Positions 8,441 to 17,847 of a DNA stretch of 64,000 bases are shown in pieces (positions within the stretch are counted from its first letter, which is position 1; each line of letters starts with the position of its first letter). The translations under genes and the position numbers were made by a program. This DNA comes from CAWCTD01 sp963798455 (GTDB lineage: Bacteria > Acidobacteriota > Terriglobia > Bryobacterales > Bryobacteraceae): assembly GCA_963798455.1 (NCBI GenBank), contig CAWCTD010000003.1, positions 124,001 through 188,000 on the forward strand, read 5' to 3'. Under the pieces are notes generated by a model that worked only from the letters and a program-made list of their open reading frames with translations, did not search any database and was not told the origin of the DNA.

Positions 8441-8855
8441 ATTTCGGTGACAGGCTACGAAATCACCGAAATTACCGGAATTGCGGCCTCCGCAAGGATG
8501 CTCAGACGATCCACCGGCACGCCGCGGCTTCGATCACGTTGGCGCGGAGTTCATCCCAGGTTTCCGCCTGGGTGAAGATCGGGTTTCCCCACGCCTTCGT
8601 ACCCGCACAGCGGGTGGAAAATCCGCATGCGGCTAACACGCTCCCACGCGCTCGCGTAGAACCGCTCGGCGGCGGCCTTGTCCGAAGCGGCGGTCATCGG
8701 CGCCGATGGTGAGAAGTCCCCGGACGATTACGAGGACGCGGGAGCGGCGATCCATCAAACTGGGATCGTTCGTCGTCCTGGTCGTCGGCAAGTGATGAGG
8801 CGAACGCCTCTTTTTGCCGCCGCCTGGCGGCATCGCCGCCTTCCGGCAACACATC
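8439..8855. repeat. ~400-bp dispersed repeat, copy B (palindrome + HicB remnant)
   Basis: Second copy of the repeat at 3613-4004. It begins with the perfect palindrome at 8441-8450/8463-8472, carries the HicB-like remnant at 8502-8630 on the minus strand, then a stretch similar to the 3' end of the class V aminotransferase gene at 14065 (minus-strand reading KAAAERFYASA), and a tail shared with copy A. It truncates the propeller fragment at its left. Confidence 0.8.
8502..8630 (-). pseudogene. HicB-like antitoxin, 3' remnant (copy B)
   Basis: Leftward reading frame ending in TGA at 8502-8504 gives NPIFTQAETWDELRANVIE, HicB-like. Same truncation as copy A, so the gene was already a fragment when the repeat spread. 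Confidence 0.5.
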
Positions 8856-9232
8856 TCACCACAGCTTCGCCTCGGCAACTCTGACGCCGTAAGACCTGGA
8901 TCGGCGCGTTGCGAGCGATGACGGCCGCACTCTTCCGTGTAGCGCGTTATGCCGTCAATTGGCCGCAGGATGCGCGTCACCGGACTGAAGCCGACTTATG
9001 AGGAGTAATCTAAGCCTGGCCTGCTCCAAATCGATGCTTTCTCGCCCGAGTGGATCACACCAGGGGTCATTCTAACAGGGCACCGCGGGTGCGCGGCAAT
9101 CAGGCCGACGGACCCGGTGTTGGCTGGATCGCGTTCGGGCTTCAAGAAGAGTAAAGAAGCGGTGCAAAGCTGCCTGGACTGGACGAGGTGCAGTTTTGCG
9201 TGCGAGTGCGATATCGTTTCATTTGAGATCCC
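8856..9232. other. Intergenic stretch without recognised gene
   Basis: Between repeat copy B and the DUF4145-like gene. Open frames here (e.g. 8996-9307 minus) do not look like protein families and overlap the real gene start. Nothing else recognised. Confidence 0.5.
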
Positions 9233-9913
9233 ATGTTGTTCAACTGTCCAGCCTGTAGAGCGAAGGTGCCCGGGAGGGTAGTCGGCATGGTCGAAGTGCA
9301 GCCGCAATTCAAAACGCCGCAGGAGTTGGATGAGCTGATCCTCGATCCGGCGAGAACAGCCTGGCCTGCCCGCGTGACGCTCGTGGAGTGTCCGTACTGC
9401 AAAGAAGCAACCGTTTTACGGCAATTCCAAATGCTCAATAACGACTGGATGGAGCCGTATCGCATCTGGCCAGATCCGGACCGATCTCCTTTCGAGCCGA
9501 TACCAGAAACCGTGCGCTCTTCACTTCAGGAAGCGCGCCGATGTCTCTCCAGCGGAGCCTATACCGCAAGCGTTGCCATGACCGGCCGGGCGTTAGAGGC
9601 GATCGCGCGACACTTTCATCCCGGTCCTGATCCCAGCCATTTGATGCTCGGTCCGGGTCTGGTTGAGCTCCACGACAAAAAGATAATCGATGACCGCCTT
9701 TTCCAATGGGGTAAAGAACTGCATGAGCATCGGAATCTAGCCGCGCATGCCAGCGGCCGGACCTTCACCAGAATCGACGCTCAAGATTTGCTTGATTTCG
9801 CGTTGGCGATCTGTGACTACGTTTTTATCCTGCAAGCCAAGTACGAAGCGTTCATGAGCCGCAAGAGCGGAAAGCCAAATCGTCAACCACGGCGGACGTT
9901 CAAGAAACCGTAA
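9233..9913 (+). CDS. DUF4145-domain protein with N-terminal zinc-ribbon-like motif
   Basis: 226 aa. The N-terminus has two CxxC pairs, CPAC (5-8) and CPYC (near residue 60), which may form a zinc ribbon. The C-terminal half matches DUF4145: VRSSLQEARRCLSSGAYTAS, RALEAIARH, IIDDRLFQWGKELHEHRNLA and DLLDFALAICDYVF. DUF4145 is a helical domain found alone and fused to restriction or helicase modules in defence loci; here it is alone. First gene of a likely three-gene unit with those at 9970 and 10628 (57-bp gap, then an 8-bp overlap). Ends in a basic tail. Note a GACGTTC at 9895; restoring GACGTC there would only change the last few residues. Confidence 0.7.
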   Translation: MLFNCPACRAKVPGRVVGMVEVQPQFKTPQELDELILDPARTAWPARVTLVECPYCKEATVLRQFQMLNNDWMEPYRIWPDPDRSPFEPIPETVRSSLQEARRCLSSGAYTASVAMTGRALEAIARHFHPGPDPSHLMLGPGLVELHDKKIIDDRLFQWGKELHEHRNLAAHASGRTFTRIDAQDLLDFALAICDYVFILQAKYEAFMSRKSGKPNRQPRRTFKKP

Positions 9914-9969
9914 CTCGCGAGATCGAACGAAGCAACTGTCGCTGTCATACAATTGAACTCTAACCACTT

Positions 9970-10635
9970 ATGGGACCGCTCGATGAAGGTCCGGCACCCT
10001 TCCATCTCGTTGGTCGGCGCCAAACGCTGCATTCCTCGCTTACGGCGAAAAGCCCTGCCCTAGCTGACCTGTATGAGAGCGCGCTTCGCACGCTCCATGA
10101 CGGCTCCAATCCCGGGCGCCTCTTCCTCGCGGCTCATGCGATCCGGGAGATGACGAATGACTTGCCGAGCGTCATGGACTTGCCCATTTTCGCGGATCAA
10201 GGAAGACTCAGCGATCAGGTGAACGCGCTGGAAGCTGCATGGCATCGCGCACTTCAAAGCGGGTGCCAAGCGGGCGGCCGATGGTCCGGCACGATTGACG
10301 CGCCTCTCGAGCGCTGGCTTGGCCGCGTTCAACAGTTTTTTCACTGGTTGCGCGAGAGCCGCCCCAGGCGCCGTGATGTCGCGGTCACTCTGTTCCGCCA
10401 CCTTGATCCCGCCGGCTTACCCCTGCCACAAACCCTTGAAAAGCAGCACGCGGACCGATGGTTGGAGCTGCATAAGTATTTTGTGCGGACGGCTCATCGG
10501 GCGCCGACGACCGCCGAAGAATTCGAGAAGGGATTACAGGCGCTAGAACAATTGCTGCTGGATAGTCTGTTCCGCCAACCATCCGAAGACCTCTCCGTTA
10601 TCGACGCCATTTTGAAGGAGGCGCGAGATGCTTAA
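9970..10635 (+). CDS. Hypothetical protein, helical (221 aa)
   Basis: Not recognised. Predicted soluble and mostly helical, with no signal peptide, membrane span or catalytic motif visible. Its stop overlaps the start of the 955-aa gene by 8 bp, which strongly suggests translational coupling and a shared job. It lies after the DUF4145 gene and carries no paralogue in the window. Confidence 0.7.
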   Translation: MGPLDEGPAPFHLVGRRQTLHSSLTAKSPALADLYESALRTLHDGSNPGRLFLAAHAIREMTNDLPSVMDLPIFADQGRLSDQVNALEAAWHRALQSGCQAGGRWSGTIDAPLERWLGRVQQFFHWLRESRPRRRDVAVTLFRHLDPAGLPLPQTLEKQHADRWLELHKYFVRTAHRAPTTAEEFEKGLQALEQLLLDSLFRQPSEDLSVIDAILKEARDA

Positions 10636-13495
10636 AGCAGAACTCGTTGACCGAGCGATCGCGGCGATCAAGGGGTGGGCGCAATACCAGTACTTTTTTG
10701 AGCATCTCGATTCGCCCGAATGGCTTGAGCCCCTTGCGGCGCGTGGGCTCTTCAAAGAACCTCCGCCACCGAAAAACGCCGGCGACTACGTTCAGCTGCC
10801 GCTTTGGCCGGAGTCCCGTTATCTCGCGCGGATGGCCGCCATTCCGGAAGCGCAGGCCACGGTTGTACGGCTCGCCCGTGAAATTCCGGCGACAGAAAAC
10901 AGCCGCGTCTACGATGACATCATCGACATGGCGCTTGCGCTGCCCGCAGGGTATGCAGCAGCACTGCTCGACCAAATCGCGATCGGGGCGCGGTTGCCGA
11001 TCAAGCTCATGCTGCAAGACCGGATCGGTGATCTCATCAGGCGCCTCGCGGTCGGTGGGCAGGGCGCGGCTGCGCTTTCGCTGACGGGCATCATCCTCGC
11101 CCTTGCGCCTGATCGTGGCGCGGAACGTCAGGACGAGGAAACGACCTGGCTTTGGCCCAAACCGCAGCCCCTGATCCGATATTGGGACTACGCCCGCATC
11201 ATCGAGAAGTCCCTCGGCGCTCTCGTGCAGGCGACGGGATTGGATGCTGTGAGGTTGTTTGCCGACCTTCTTGACGATGCCATCCGGCTGTCCCGCAAAT
11301 CATCGGAGGAGCAGGCCACTGACGAGGATTACCTTTACATTAGTTGCCCGAACATCGATCACGGGCGGAGCCACGACGACATACCCGTAATCCTTATCGA
11401 AGCCGTCCGCGATGCCGCGGAGCAACTGATCACCGCGGACGCGGCCCAGTTTGCGGAGGTCTTGAAAATACTGGACAGCAAACGTTGGATCACGTTCCGG
11501 CGGTTGAAGCTCCATCTGTGCCGAGTATTTCCGGACTCTGGCCTTCCAGTTGCGGCAGGCATGCTCACTGATCCCGAGACGCTCCTTCGTGGCAGTCTCG
11601 AACATGAAGTCGTGGCGCTCCTGAAAACCTCGTTTGCCCGGTTCAGCGGTGAAACACAACAGCGGATTCTGTCCATCATGGACGTCGGGCTTCCAGAGGA
11701 TGCTCTGCGAAAGTGGTTGGAATTTACCGGGCAACCAGCAACGGATGAGAGCATAAAGCGTCTTGCGGATATCGGGCGACGCGACCACTACGCCGTTCTT
11801 CAGGGCCAGCTCCCAGCGGCCTACCAGCAAAGGCTGGATGAGCTTGTCGCCGGATTGGGCGAACCGCGCGCTTTGGGTGAGCCTAGAATGCGCGCCTTCG
11901 GCGCCGTGGGAGTGAAATCCCCGAAATCCGATGAGGAACTAGAGGCCATGAGCGTCGAGGAGATCCTCGCATTTTTGTCGTCCTGGAAGGCCGGAACCGA
12001 TATCTTCCAGCCGACAGCAGAGGGACTCGGCAAAGCGCTCACAACACGGCTCGCCAAAGACCTGGCTCCGTTTCTTGCCCACGCCAAGCAGTTCGAAGGG
12101 CTCGATCCGACTTATGTACGCGCCTTCTTTGGCGGCGCGCTCAGTGCATTGAAAGCAAAGTCCACATTCGATTGGCATCCTGTTCTGGATCTCGCGGCGT
12201 GGGTCGTACAACAGCCGCGGGAGATACCAGACCGGAAAGGCGAATTGATGATCACTGATCCCGATTGGGGCTGGACGCGAGATTCAATTCTCGACTTGCT
12301 GACCGCGGGGTTCGATCTGGATCTTCCCGGCTATCTTGGATCCGAACTTCGCGAGTCAGTCTGGCGTATCCTGTCGGTGCTCGCTGAGGATCCCAATCCC
12401 TCTCCGGATAATGAGAGTGGCCAGAAATTCGATCCCGGCCTTCTGTCGATCAATTCCACAAGGGGACGTGCGATGCACACGGTTCTGGAGTATGCGCGAT
12501 GGCTGCGCCTCCTGACCGATCCCGAGCGGAAGGCGGAGAACAGACCGCTCCTTACGTTCAGCGAAATACCGGAAGTTCGCGAGGTTCTGGAGGTTCATCT
12601 TGATGTGCATAGGGAGCCGACCCTGACCGTTCGGTCTGTGTACGGTCATTGTTTGAATCTCATTTCGGCTTTGGATTTTGAGTGGGCTCGCGCAAATCTG
12701 GAGCGCATCTTCCCGGCTGATGACCCGCGGCGCTTCAAAGCCGCCTGGGACGACTACATCACTGCCAACCGACCTAATGTGGCGCTTCTTCCCGCGCTCG
12801 GTCCGTTCCTACAAAGAGCCCTGGAGAGGATAGCCCAAGACGCCGAGAACAACGGCCATCGATCGCCAGCCGATGCCATCGCCGAACACCTCATGGTTTA
12901 CTACTGGCTGGGCAGAATCGATTTTGACACGCCCGACGGCCTCCTGAGAGAGTTTTACGAGCGCGCTCCCGACGCCGTCCGTGGTCATGCCATCTGGTTC
13001 ATTGGCACGAGCGTTGCCGGCTGGACCGATGCTCCGCTGGAGGTTTTCCCGCGCCTTCAAGATCTATTCGCGCGCCGCTTGGCGGCAGGCAAAGCCGCAG
13101 CCTCGCCGGATGCCTTCGCGAAGGAGTTGAGGGATTTCGGTCACTGGTTCACATCGGAAAGATTCGATGAGCAGTGGTCGATCAACATGCTTGTGGCGGC
13201 GCTTGAGATCGCCAAAAAGGCTGAGCCTGATATGACGGTTGTCAAGAGACTGGCCGATGTTTGTCCGAAATACCCGGTTCAGTGCGTTACCGCTCTCCGG
13301 CTCATGATTGAGGGTGACCGCGAAGGATGGCTTCTCTTAGGCGTCGAAGACGATGCGCGACGGCTTCTCAAGAGTGCGCTCGAAAGTAACAATCCCGATG
13401 GCGCGCTGGCGGCGAAACGCATGGTGGAAGAACTCATCGCGAAAGGTCAGTTCGGTTTCCGACAGCTTCTAACCGAACATAGCGGGCGAAGCTAA
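10628..13495 (+). CDS. Large alpha-helical protein of unknown function (955 aa)
   Basis: Not recognised as a named family. It is long, soluble, and rich in Leu/Ala helices throughout, like an alpha-solenoid (HEAT/TPR-type) scaffold. I see no Walker A, no HNH/PD-(D/E)XK, no protease triad, no methylase motif and no membrane span. An acidic patch with repeated Glu/Asp is at about 420-440 (PKSDEELEAMSVEEILAFL). The ATG at 10628 follows GGAGG and overlaps the 221-aa gene by 8 bp. Genes coding a small and a very large helical protein behind a DUF4145 protein would fit a multi-part complex; whether this is defence or something else cannot be told from sequence. Confidence 0.75.
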   Translation: MLKAELVDRAIAAIKGWAQYQYFFEHLDSPEWLEPLAARGLFKEPPPPKNAGDYVQLPLWPESRYLARMAAIPEAQATVVRLAREIPATENSRVYDDIIDMALALPAGYAAALLDQIAIGARLPIKLMLQDRIGDLIRRLAVGGQGAAALSLTGIILALAPDRGAERQDEETTWLWPKPQPLIRYWDYARIIEKSLGALVQATGLDAVRLFADLLDDAIRLSRKSSEEQATDEDYLYISCPNIDHGRSHDDIPVILIEAVRDAAEQLITADAAQFAEVLKILDSKRWITFRRLKLHLCRVFPDSGLPVAAGMLTDPETLLRGSLEHEVVALLKTSFARFSGETQQRILSIMDVGLPEDALRKWLEFTGQPATDESIKRLADIGRRDHYAVLQGQLPAAYQQRLDELVAGLGEPRALGEPRMRAFGAVGVKSPKSDEELEAMSVEEILAFLSSWKAGTDIFQPTAEGLGKALTTRLAKDLAPFLAHAKQFEGLDPTYVRAFFGGALSALKAKSTFDWHPVLDLAAWVVQQPREIPDRKGELMITDPDWGWTRDSILDLLTAGFDLDLPGYLGSELRESVWRILSVLAEDPNPSPDNESGQKFDPGLLSINSTRGRAMHTVLEYARWLRLLTDPERKAENRPLLTFSEIPEVREVLEVHLDVHREPTLTVRSVYGHCLNLISALDFEWARANLERIFPADDPRRFKAAWDDYITANRPNVALLPALGPFLQRALERIAQDAENNGHRSPADAIAEHLMVYYWLGRIDFDTPDGLLREFYERAPDAVRGHAIWFIGTSVAGWTDAPLEVFPRLQDLFARRLAAGKAAASPDAFAKELRDFGHWFTSERFDEQWSINMLVAALEIAKKAEPDMTVVKRLADVCPKYPVQCVTALRLMIEGDREGWLLLGVEDDARRLLKSALESNNPDGALAAKRMVEELIAKGQFGFRQLLTEHSGRS

Positions 13496-14064
13496 ACGCC
13501 GAGTCGTTGGAACTTTCTCACGGAAGCTTCCACCCTATTGAGGACCGACTGCCAAAAGGAGCTCTGGAACTCACCGAGGCTGGGCGTTATGCCAGAGGAG
13601 TGCCCCTCAGATGCGTGCTAATTTGCCGCACTACGGTTCGCCCCTCCCTGCGATGTTCAATCGCGACTTCGAATGGACGCGCTCACGGACGGGCAAATTC
13701 AGCGATAACCGCCAATCATCGGTCCCCGACCGCCTGCAGATAGGGAACGAGAACGGCCCTTGCGGCCGTTTATGGCGTTCCACTTGGCCGCGTAGTCGCC
13801 TGCCCGGGCCTGTCCTTTGATCTCAGCCCCGGCCCCGTTCCGGCCGGCTGCCGGCACGTGGTTGACCCATCCTGGCCCGCCAGTTCTCCCGTCCTTTGAG
13901 TGGCTTGGGCCAAGCCCGCGCCACCCTGCGCGAAGCCGCCCGCTACACTCGTCACAGGGATGCCCGGCGCGCACCGCCGCCCTCCGCGGCGCGCGCGAGA
14001 AAGAATGCCAAACGGACCCAATGTCTCGGAACCTGCCCGCAATCAACAGGTTGGAATCACGCCC
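13496..14064. other. Intergenic stretch with repeat traces
   Basis: 569 bp after the 955-aa gene. It holds copy 2 of the 40-bp repeat (13857-13896). Open frames on both strands (13507-13743, 13699-14046) overlap one another and are Arg/Gly-rich without family resemblance, so I do not call genes. Confidence 0.5.
13857..13896. repeat. 40-bp dispersed repeat, copy 2
   Basis: Matches 8259-8298 (shared core CGTGGTTrACCyATCCTG, ending in TTCTCCCxTCCTT). Confidence 0.55.
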
Positions 14065-15243
14065 CTACGCGCTGGCGTAGAACCGCTCCGCTGCGGCCTT
14101 GCCCGAGCTGGGCGGCTGGTAGCCCTCCGCGCGGAGGCACTCTTCCATCGCCTCCAGCAGCCGCAGGATGTTCTCCTTGGTCGAGGAGGCCCCCATCAGG
14201 CCAATGCGGAAGACCTTGCCCGCCAGCGGCCCGAAGCCGCCCAGGATCTCGATCGAGTGCTGCTTGAAGAGGCGCTGGCGCACCTTCACCTCATCAATGC
14301 CGTCCGGCACGCACGGCGTGTTGAGCGTCCACAAACGGTGCTCGGGCGCCACGTGCATGTGCATCCCCATGGCCTCGATCCCGGCCACAAATGCCAGGTG
14401 GTTGGTGCGGTGCCGCTCCCAGCGCTTTTCGAGTCCTTCCTCGGCGATGACGATCAGCGCCTCGCGCAGCCCGTAAAACATCGAGATCGGCGCGGTGTGG
14501 TGATAACGGTGCGCGCCGGCGTAGTAGTCGTCGAGCAGCTTCAGGTCGAAATACCACGTCGGCGGCGGGGACTTGCGCGCCCGCAACACCTCCAGCGCGC
14601 GCGGGGACAAGGTAATCGGCGACAGGCCCGGCGTACACGCCAGCGCCTTCTGCGTGCCGCTGTAAGCGATGTCCACGCCCATCTCGTCCACCTTCACCGG
14701 CATGCCGCCGAGCGAAGTGACACAGTCCCCGATCACCACCGCGCCGGCCCGGTGCGCCGCGTCGCAGATGGCCTTGCCGCGCTGCAAGGCGCCGGTCGAG
14801 GTCTCGGCGTGGACGAAGGCCGCCACTTGCGGCTTCTCGCGCAGGATGAACTCGGACGCCTCCTCATCCCCGAAGGGCTGGCCCCAGGGTTTCTCCAGGC
14901 GAACAATTTCGCCGCGGTGACGGCGCACCATCTCGGTGATGCGGTCGCAGAAGTACCCGTTGGCCAGGATCGCAACCTTCGCGCCCGGCTCCACGAAGTT
15001 CGCCACCGCCGTCTCCATGCCGGCGCTGCCGGTGCCGGAGATGACCATGTTGAATTGGTTGCTGGTCCCGAAGACCAGTCCCAGCAGCTTCCGGATGTCT
15101 TCGGCGATTTCAAAGAAATAAGGATCTACGTGACTGACGATGGGCTTGCTCATGGCCTCGTACACGCGGGGCTCCACCATGGTTGGGCCTGGGCCCATCA
15201 GCAGACGGATCGGCGGCGAAAGAGGACGGTATATTTCGGACAT
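14065..15243 (-). CDS. Class V aminotransferase (serine-pyruvate / alanine-glyoxylate type)
   Basis: PLP-dependent transaminase of fold type I, 392 aa, the usual size. Seen: N-terminal LMGPGPTMVEPRVYEAM, the glycine-rich FNMVISGTGSAGMETA loop, the PLP Asp in VVIGDCVTS (about 174), and the Schiff-base Lys199 in YSGTQKAL. Family members move amino groups from Ser/Ala/phosphonates to glyoxylate or pyruvate; the donor here is not resolved. The start at 15243 gives the family N-terminus; an ATG six codons upstream (15261) is possible. Divergent from hrpB across a hairpin-rich spacer. Its 3' end has relatives in the dispersed repeat at 8650-8690. Confidence 0.88.
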   Translation of the reverse strand: MSEIYRPLSPPIRLLMGPGPTMVEPRVYEAMSKPIVSHVDPYFFEIAEDIRKLLGLVFGTSNQFNMVISGTGSAGMETAVANFVEPGAKVAILANGYFCDRITEMVRRHRGEIVRLEKPWGQPFGDEEASEFILREKPQVAAFVHAETSTGALQRGKAICDAAHRAGAVVIGDCVTSLGGMPVKVDEMGVDIAYSGTQKALACTPGLSPITLSPRALEVLRARKSPPPTWYFDLKLLDDYYAGAHRYHHTAPISMFYGLREALIVIAEEGLEKRWERHRTNHLAFVAGIEAMGMHMHVAPEHRLWTLNTPCVPDGIDEVKVRQRLFKQHSIEILGGFGPLAGKVFRIGLMGASSTKENILRLLEAMEECLRAEGYQPPSSGKAAAERFYASA

Positions 15244-15298
15244 AAACCGATGGTCGGGCATGGCGGCGCAGCCTGTCAAGCTGCCGCTACTATGGCGT

Positions 15299-15419
15299 CC
15301 AGGAATGGACTGGGCAGTGGAGCAGACCATCGTCTTTCGTGGTCTGCCTGCAGTGGCCAAACGCAGACGACAAGAGACGATCGTCTGCGCCACAACTCAG
15401 AAGTGCAGTCCATTCCTGG
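15299..15419. repeat. Inverted repeat enclosing two hairpins, divergent spacer
   Basis: Outer perfect 14-nt arms CCAGGAATGGACTG (15299-15312) and CAGTCCATTCCTGG (15406-15419). Inside are GCAGACCA/TGGTCTGC (15322-15329/15340-15347) and CGCAGACGA/TCGTCTGCG (15362-15370/15381-15389). CTACTATGG flanks both sides. It lies between the divergent aminotransferase and hrpB genes and may be a structured regulatory site or a small repeat element. Confidence 0.7.
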
Positions 15420-15447
15420 GCACTGCACTACTATGGTGGATTACCAC

Positions 15448-17847
15448 ATGTCCGTCGCGCTGCCCATCGACCCGCTGATTCCCGAGATCGGGCTCAAATT
15501 GAGCCGCGGCCGGAACCTGGTTCTGGAAGCGCCGCCTGGGGCGGGGAAGACCACGCGCGTTCCCCCGGCGTTGCTCTCCCTCGGCGCCGGTCAGGTGCTG
15601 GTGCTCGAGCCCCGTCGATTGGCCGCGCGGCTGGCGGCGCGCCGGGTGGCGGCCGAGCTCGGCGAGAAGGTGGGTGAGACGGCCGGCTACCAGGTGCGCT
15701 TCGAGGAGGTGGCCGGTCCGCGCACGCGGCTGCGTTTTCTCACCGAGGGTGTGCTGACGCGGCGCCTGCTGGGTGACCCTCAGCTTGCCGGCGTCGCCAC
15801 GGTCGTCCTGGACGAATTCCACGAGCGGCATCTGGATGGCGACCTGGCGCTGGCGTTGCTTGCGCGGCTCCAGAAGACGGCCCGGCCGGACCTGCGCCTG
15901 GTGGTCATGTCCGCCACCATGGAGACGGCGCCGGTGGCCGCGTTCCTCGGCGGCTGCGACGTCCTGCGCTCGGAAGGAAGGCTGTTCGATCTCTCCGTCT
16001 CCTACACCCCTTCCTCCTCCCAGTCTGTCGCCGAGCAGGTGGCGCAGGCGCTTGAGCGTCTTCTCCGGGAGGGCGTGGACGGCGACGTGCTTGTGTTTCT
16101 TCCTGGAGCCGCCGAGATCCGGCAGGCCGCCAGGACGTGTACCCAGATCGCTGGGAAAGCGGACCTGCTGGTGCTGCCGCTGTACGGCGACCTGTCCCCC
16201 GAGGAGCAGGACCGCGCCGTAACGCCCGCGGACCGGCGCAAGGTCATCCTCTCGACCAACGTCGCCGAGAGTTCGGTCACTATCGAGGGAGTCACCGCGG
16301 TGATCGACAGCGGCTTGGCGCGCGTGGCGAGCTTCTCCCCGTGGTCTGGTCTCCCGACCCTGAACGTGAGCCGGATCAGTAAAGCCTCGGCGATCCAGCG
16401 GGCGGGACGCGCGGGCCGCACCCGACCCGGCCGCGTGATCCGGCTATACCCTGCCGAGGATTTCCACCGCCGCCCGGCGCATGACGTCCCCGAGGTGGCG
16501 CGCCGGGAGCTCTCCGGAACCTGCCTGGAAGTCATGGCCATGGGAATGGATCTGCGCCGCCTGGAATGGCTGTTGGCCCCGCCGGAGGCGGCGGTCGGCG
16601 CGGCGGAACAACTGCTCCGCGATCTGGGCGCGGCCGATGCCGAGGCGCGCCTGACCGAGACCGGCCGCCTCATGGCGCTCTATCCTCTGCATCCGCGCCT
16701 CTCCCGGCTCGTGGTCGAGGCCGGCCACAGGGGCGTGAGTGAGGACGGTTGTGCCCTGGCCGCGATTCTGAGTGCCGGCACTCATCGCACGGGACCGGCC
16801 GAATTGCTTCAGCTCCTCGAATCCGAGTGGGAGCCGAACGCGCGGCGGATCTTCCAGCAGATCCTCCGGGTGAGGCGTGCGCGCGCAGCCAAACCGAAAG
16901 ACCGCGATCAGGCGTTGCTCATCTCGGTCCTGGTGGCCTTCCCCGACCGGGTGGCCCGCCGCCGGCAAGGGGACGAACTGCTGCTCGCGGCGGGCGGTTC
17001 CGCGGTACTCTCCGGTTCGAGCGTGGCCGGCGCCGGCGAGTGGCTCGTTGCCGTGGACATCGAAGAGCGGCGCGAGGGTGGCTTGCCGCTGGTGCGGCTG
17101 GCGAGCGCCATCGAGCCCGGCTGGCTCCTCGACCTGTTCCCGGAGCGGGTGACGGAACGGACCTCGGTGGAGTGGAACCGCAAGGCGGAGCGGGTGGAGG
17201 CCACCAGCGCGCTGCTCTTCGCGAGCCTCGTTCTGGAGGAAAGCCGCGATGCGCGCCCCGGCGCGGAACAGGCTTCGGCGCTGCTGGCGGAGAAGGCTGC
17301 GGAGGCCGGTGTCGGCCGGTTCACGGACCCTGATGAGATGGAAGAGTTCCTGGCGCGCGTGGCCTTCGCCTCCGAGCACAGCTCGCTGCCCGCCCTCGGC
17401 GGCAAGGATGTGGGCGCCGCGCTCTCTTCCCTTTGCCGTGGCCTGCGGAGCCTCGCGGAACTCAGGGACGCGGCCGGCAATGGCGGGTTGCTTCGCGCCT
17501 TGACCGAACGTCTGCCCGCGGGGGCGGACCGCGCGCTTCGCGAGGTGGCTCCGGAGAAGATTCGACTACCCGGCGGGCGCCAGGTCCGGGTGCGCTACGC
17601 GCGCCATCAAGCGCCGTGGATTTCCTCCCGGCTCCAGGATTTCTTCGGCATGAGGGAGACCCCCAGGGTGGCGCGGGGCGCTGTCCCCTTGGTGGTGCAT
17701 CTGCTGGCGCCCAATCAGAGACCGGTGCAGACCACCATCGATCTGGCCGGTTTCTGGGAGCGTTTGTACCCGAAAGTTCGCCGGGAGCTGAGCCGGCGTT
17801 ACCCCCGGCACTCCTGGCCGGAGGACCCCCTCGCGGGGGGAGGGTAG
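15448..17847 (+). CDS. hrpB: ATP-dependent helicase HrpB
   Basis: DEAH-box RNA helicase, 799 aa, normal HrpB length. Walker A PGAGKTT at 30-36, motif II DEFH at 122-125, motif III SAT at 155-157, motif VI QRAGRAGR at 317-324, then the helicase-associated region and the HrpB-specific C-terminus (about 680-799), which contains PGGRQVRVRY and ends PRHSWPEDP. Family members unwind RNA in an ATP-dependent way; the biological role of HrpB is not well known. The start at 15448 begins MSVALPIDPLIPEI, the family N-terminus. The open frame runs upstream to 13900, but that part is antisense to the aminotransferase and is rejected. Confidence 0.92.
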   Translation: MSVALPIDPLIPEIGLKLSRGRNLVLEAPPGAGKTTRVPPALLSLGAGQVLVLEPRRLAARLAARRVAAELGEKVGETAGYQVRFEEVAGPRTRLRFLTEGVLTRRLLGDPQLAGVATVVLDEFHERHLDGDLALALLARLQKTARPDLRLVVMSATMETAPVAAFLGGCDVLRSEGRLFDLSVSYTPSSSQSVAEQVAQALERLLREGVDGDVLVFLPGAAEIRQAARTCTQIAGKADLLVLPLYGDLSPEEQDRAVTPADRRKVILSTNVAESSVTIEGVTAVIDSGLARVASFSPWSGLPTLNVSRISKASAIQRAGRAGRTRPGRVIRLYPAEDFHRRPAHDVPEVARRELSGTCLEVMAMGMDLRRLEWLLAPPEAAVGAAEQLLRDLGAADAEARLTETGRLMALYPLHPRLSRLVVEAGHRGVSEDGCALAAILSAGTHRTGPAELLQLLESEWEPNARRIFQQILRVRRARAAKPKDRDQALLISVLVAFPDRVARRRQGDELLLAAGGSAVLSGSSVAGAGEWLVAVDIEERREGGLPLVRLASAIEPGWLLDLFPERVTERTSVEWNRKAERVEATSALLFASLVLEESRDARPGAEQASALLAEKAAEAGVGRFTDPDEMEEFLARVAFASEHSSLPALGGKDVGAALSSLCRGLRSLAELRDAAGNGGLLRALTERLPAGADRALREVAPEKIRLPGGRQVRVRYARHQAPWISSRLQDFFGMRETPRVARGAVPLVVHLLAPNQRPVQTTIDLAGFWERLYPKVRRELSRRYPRHSWPEDPLAGGG

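Noticed and set aside
13699..14046. Minus-strand 115-codon frame before the aminotransferase gene
   Set aside because: Overlaps dispersed-repeat sequence and other equally open frames; no start signal or domain.
13900..15447. Upstream extension of the hrpB open frame (about 515 codons)
   Set aside because: It is antisense to the well-supported aminotransferase gene, Arg/His-rich, and does not resemble the HrpB N-terminus, which begins at 15448.
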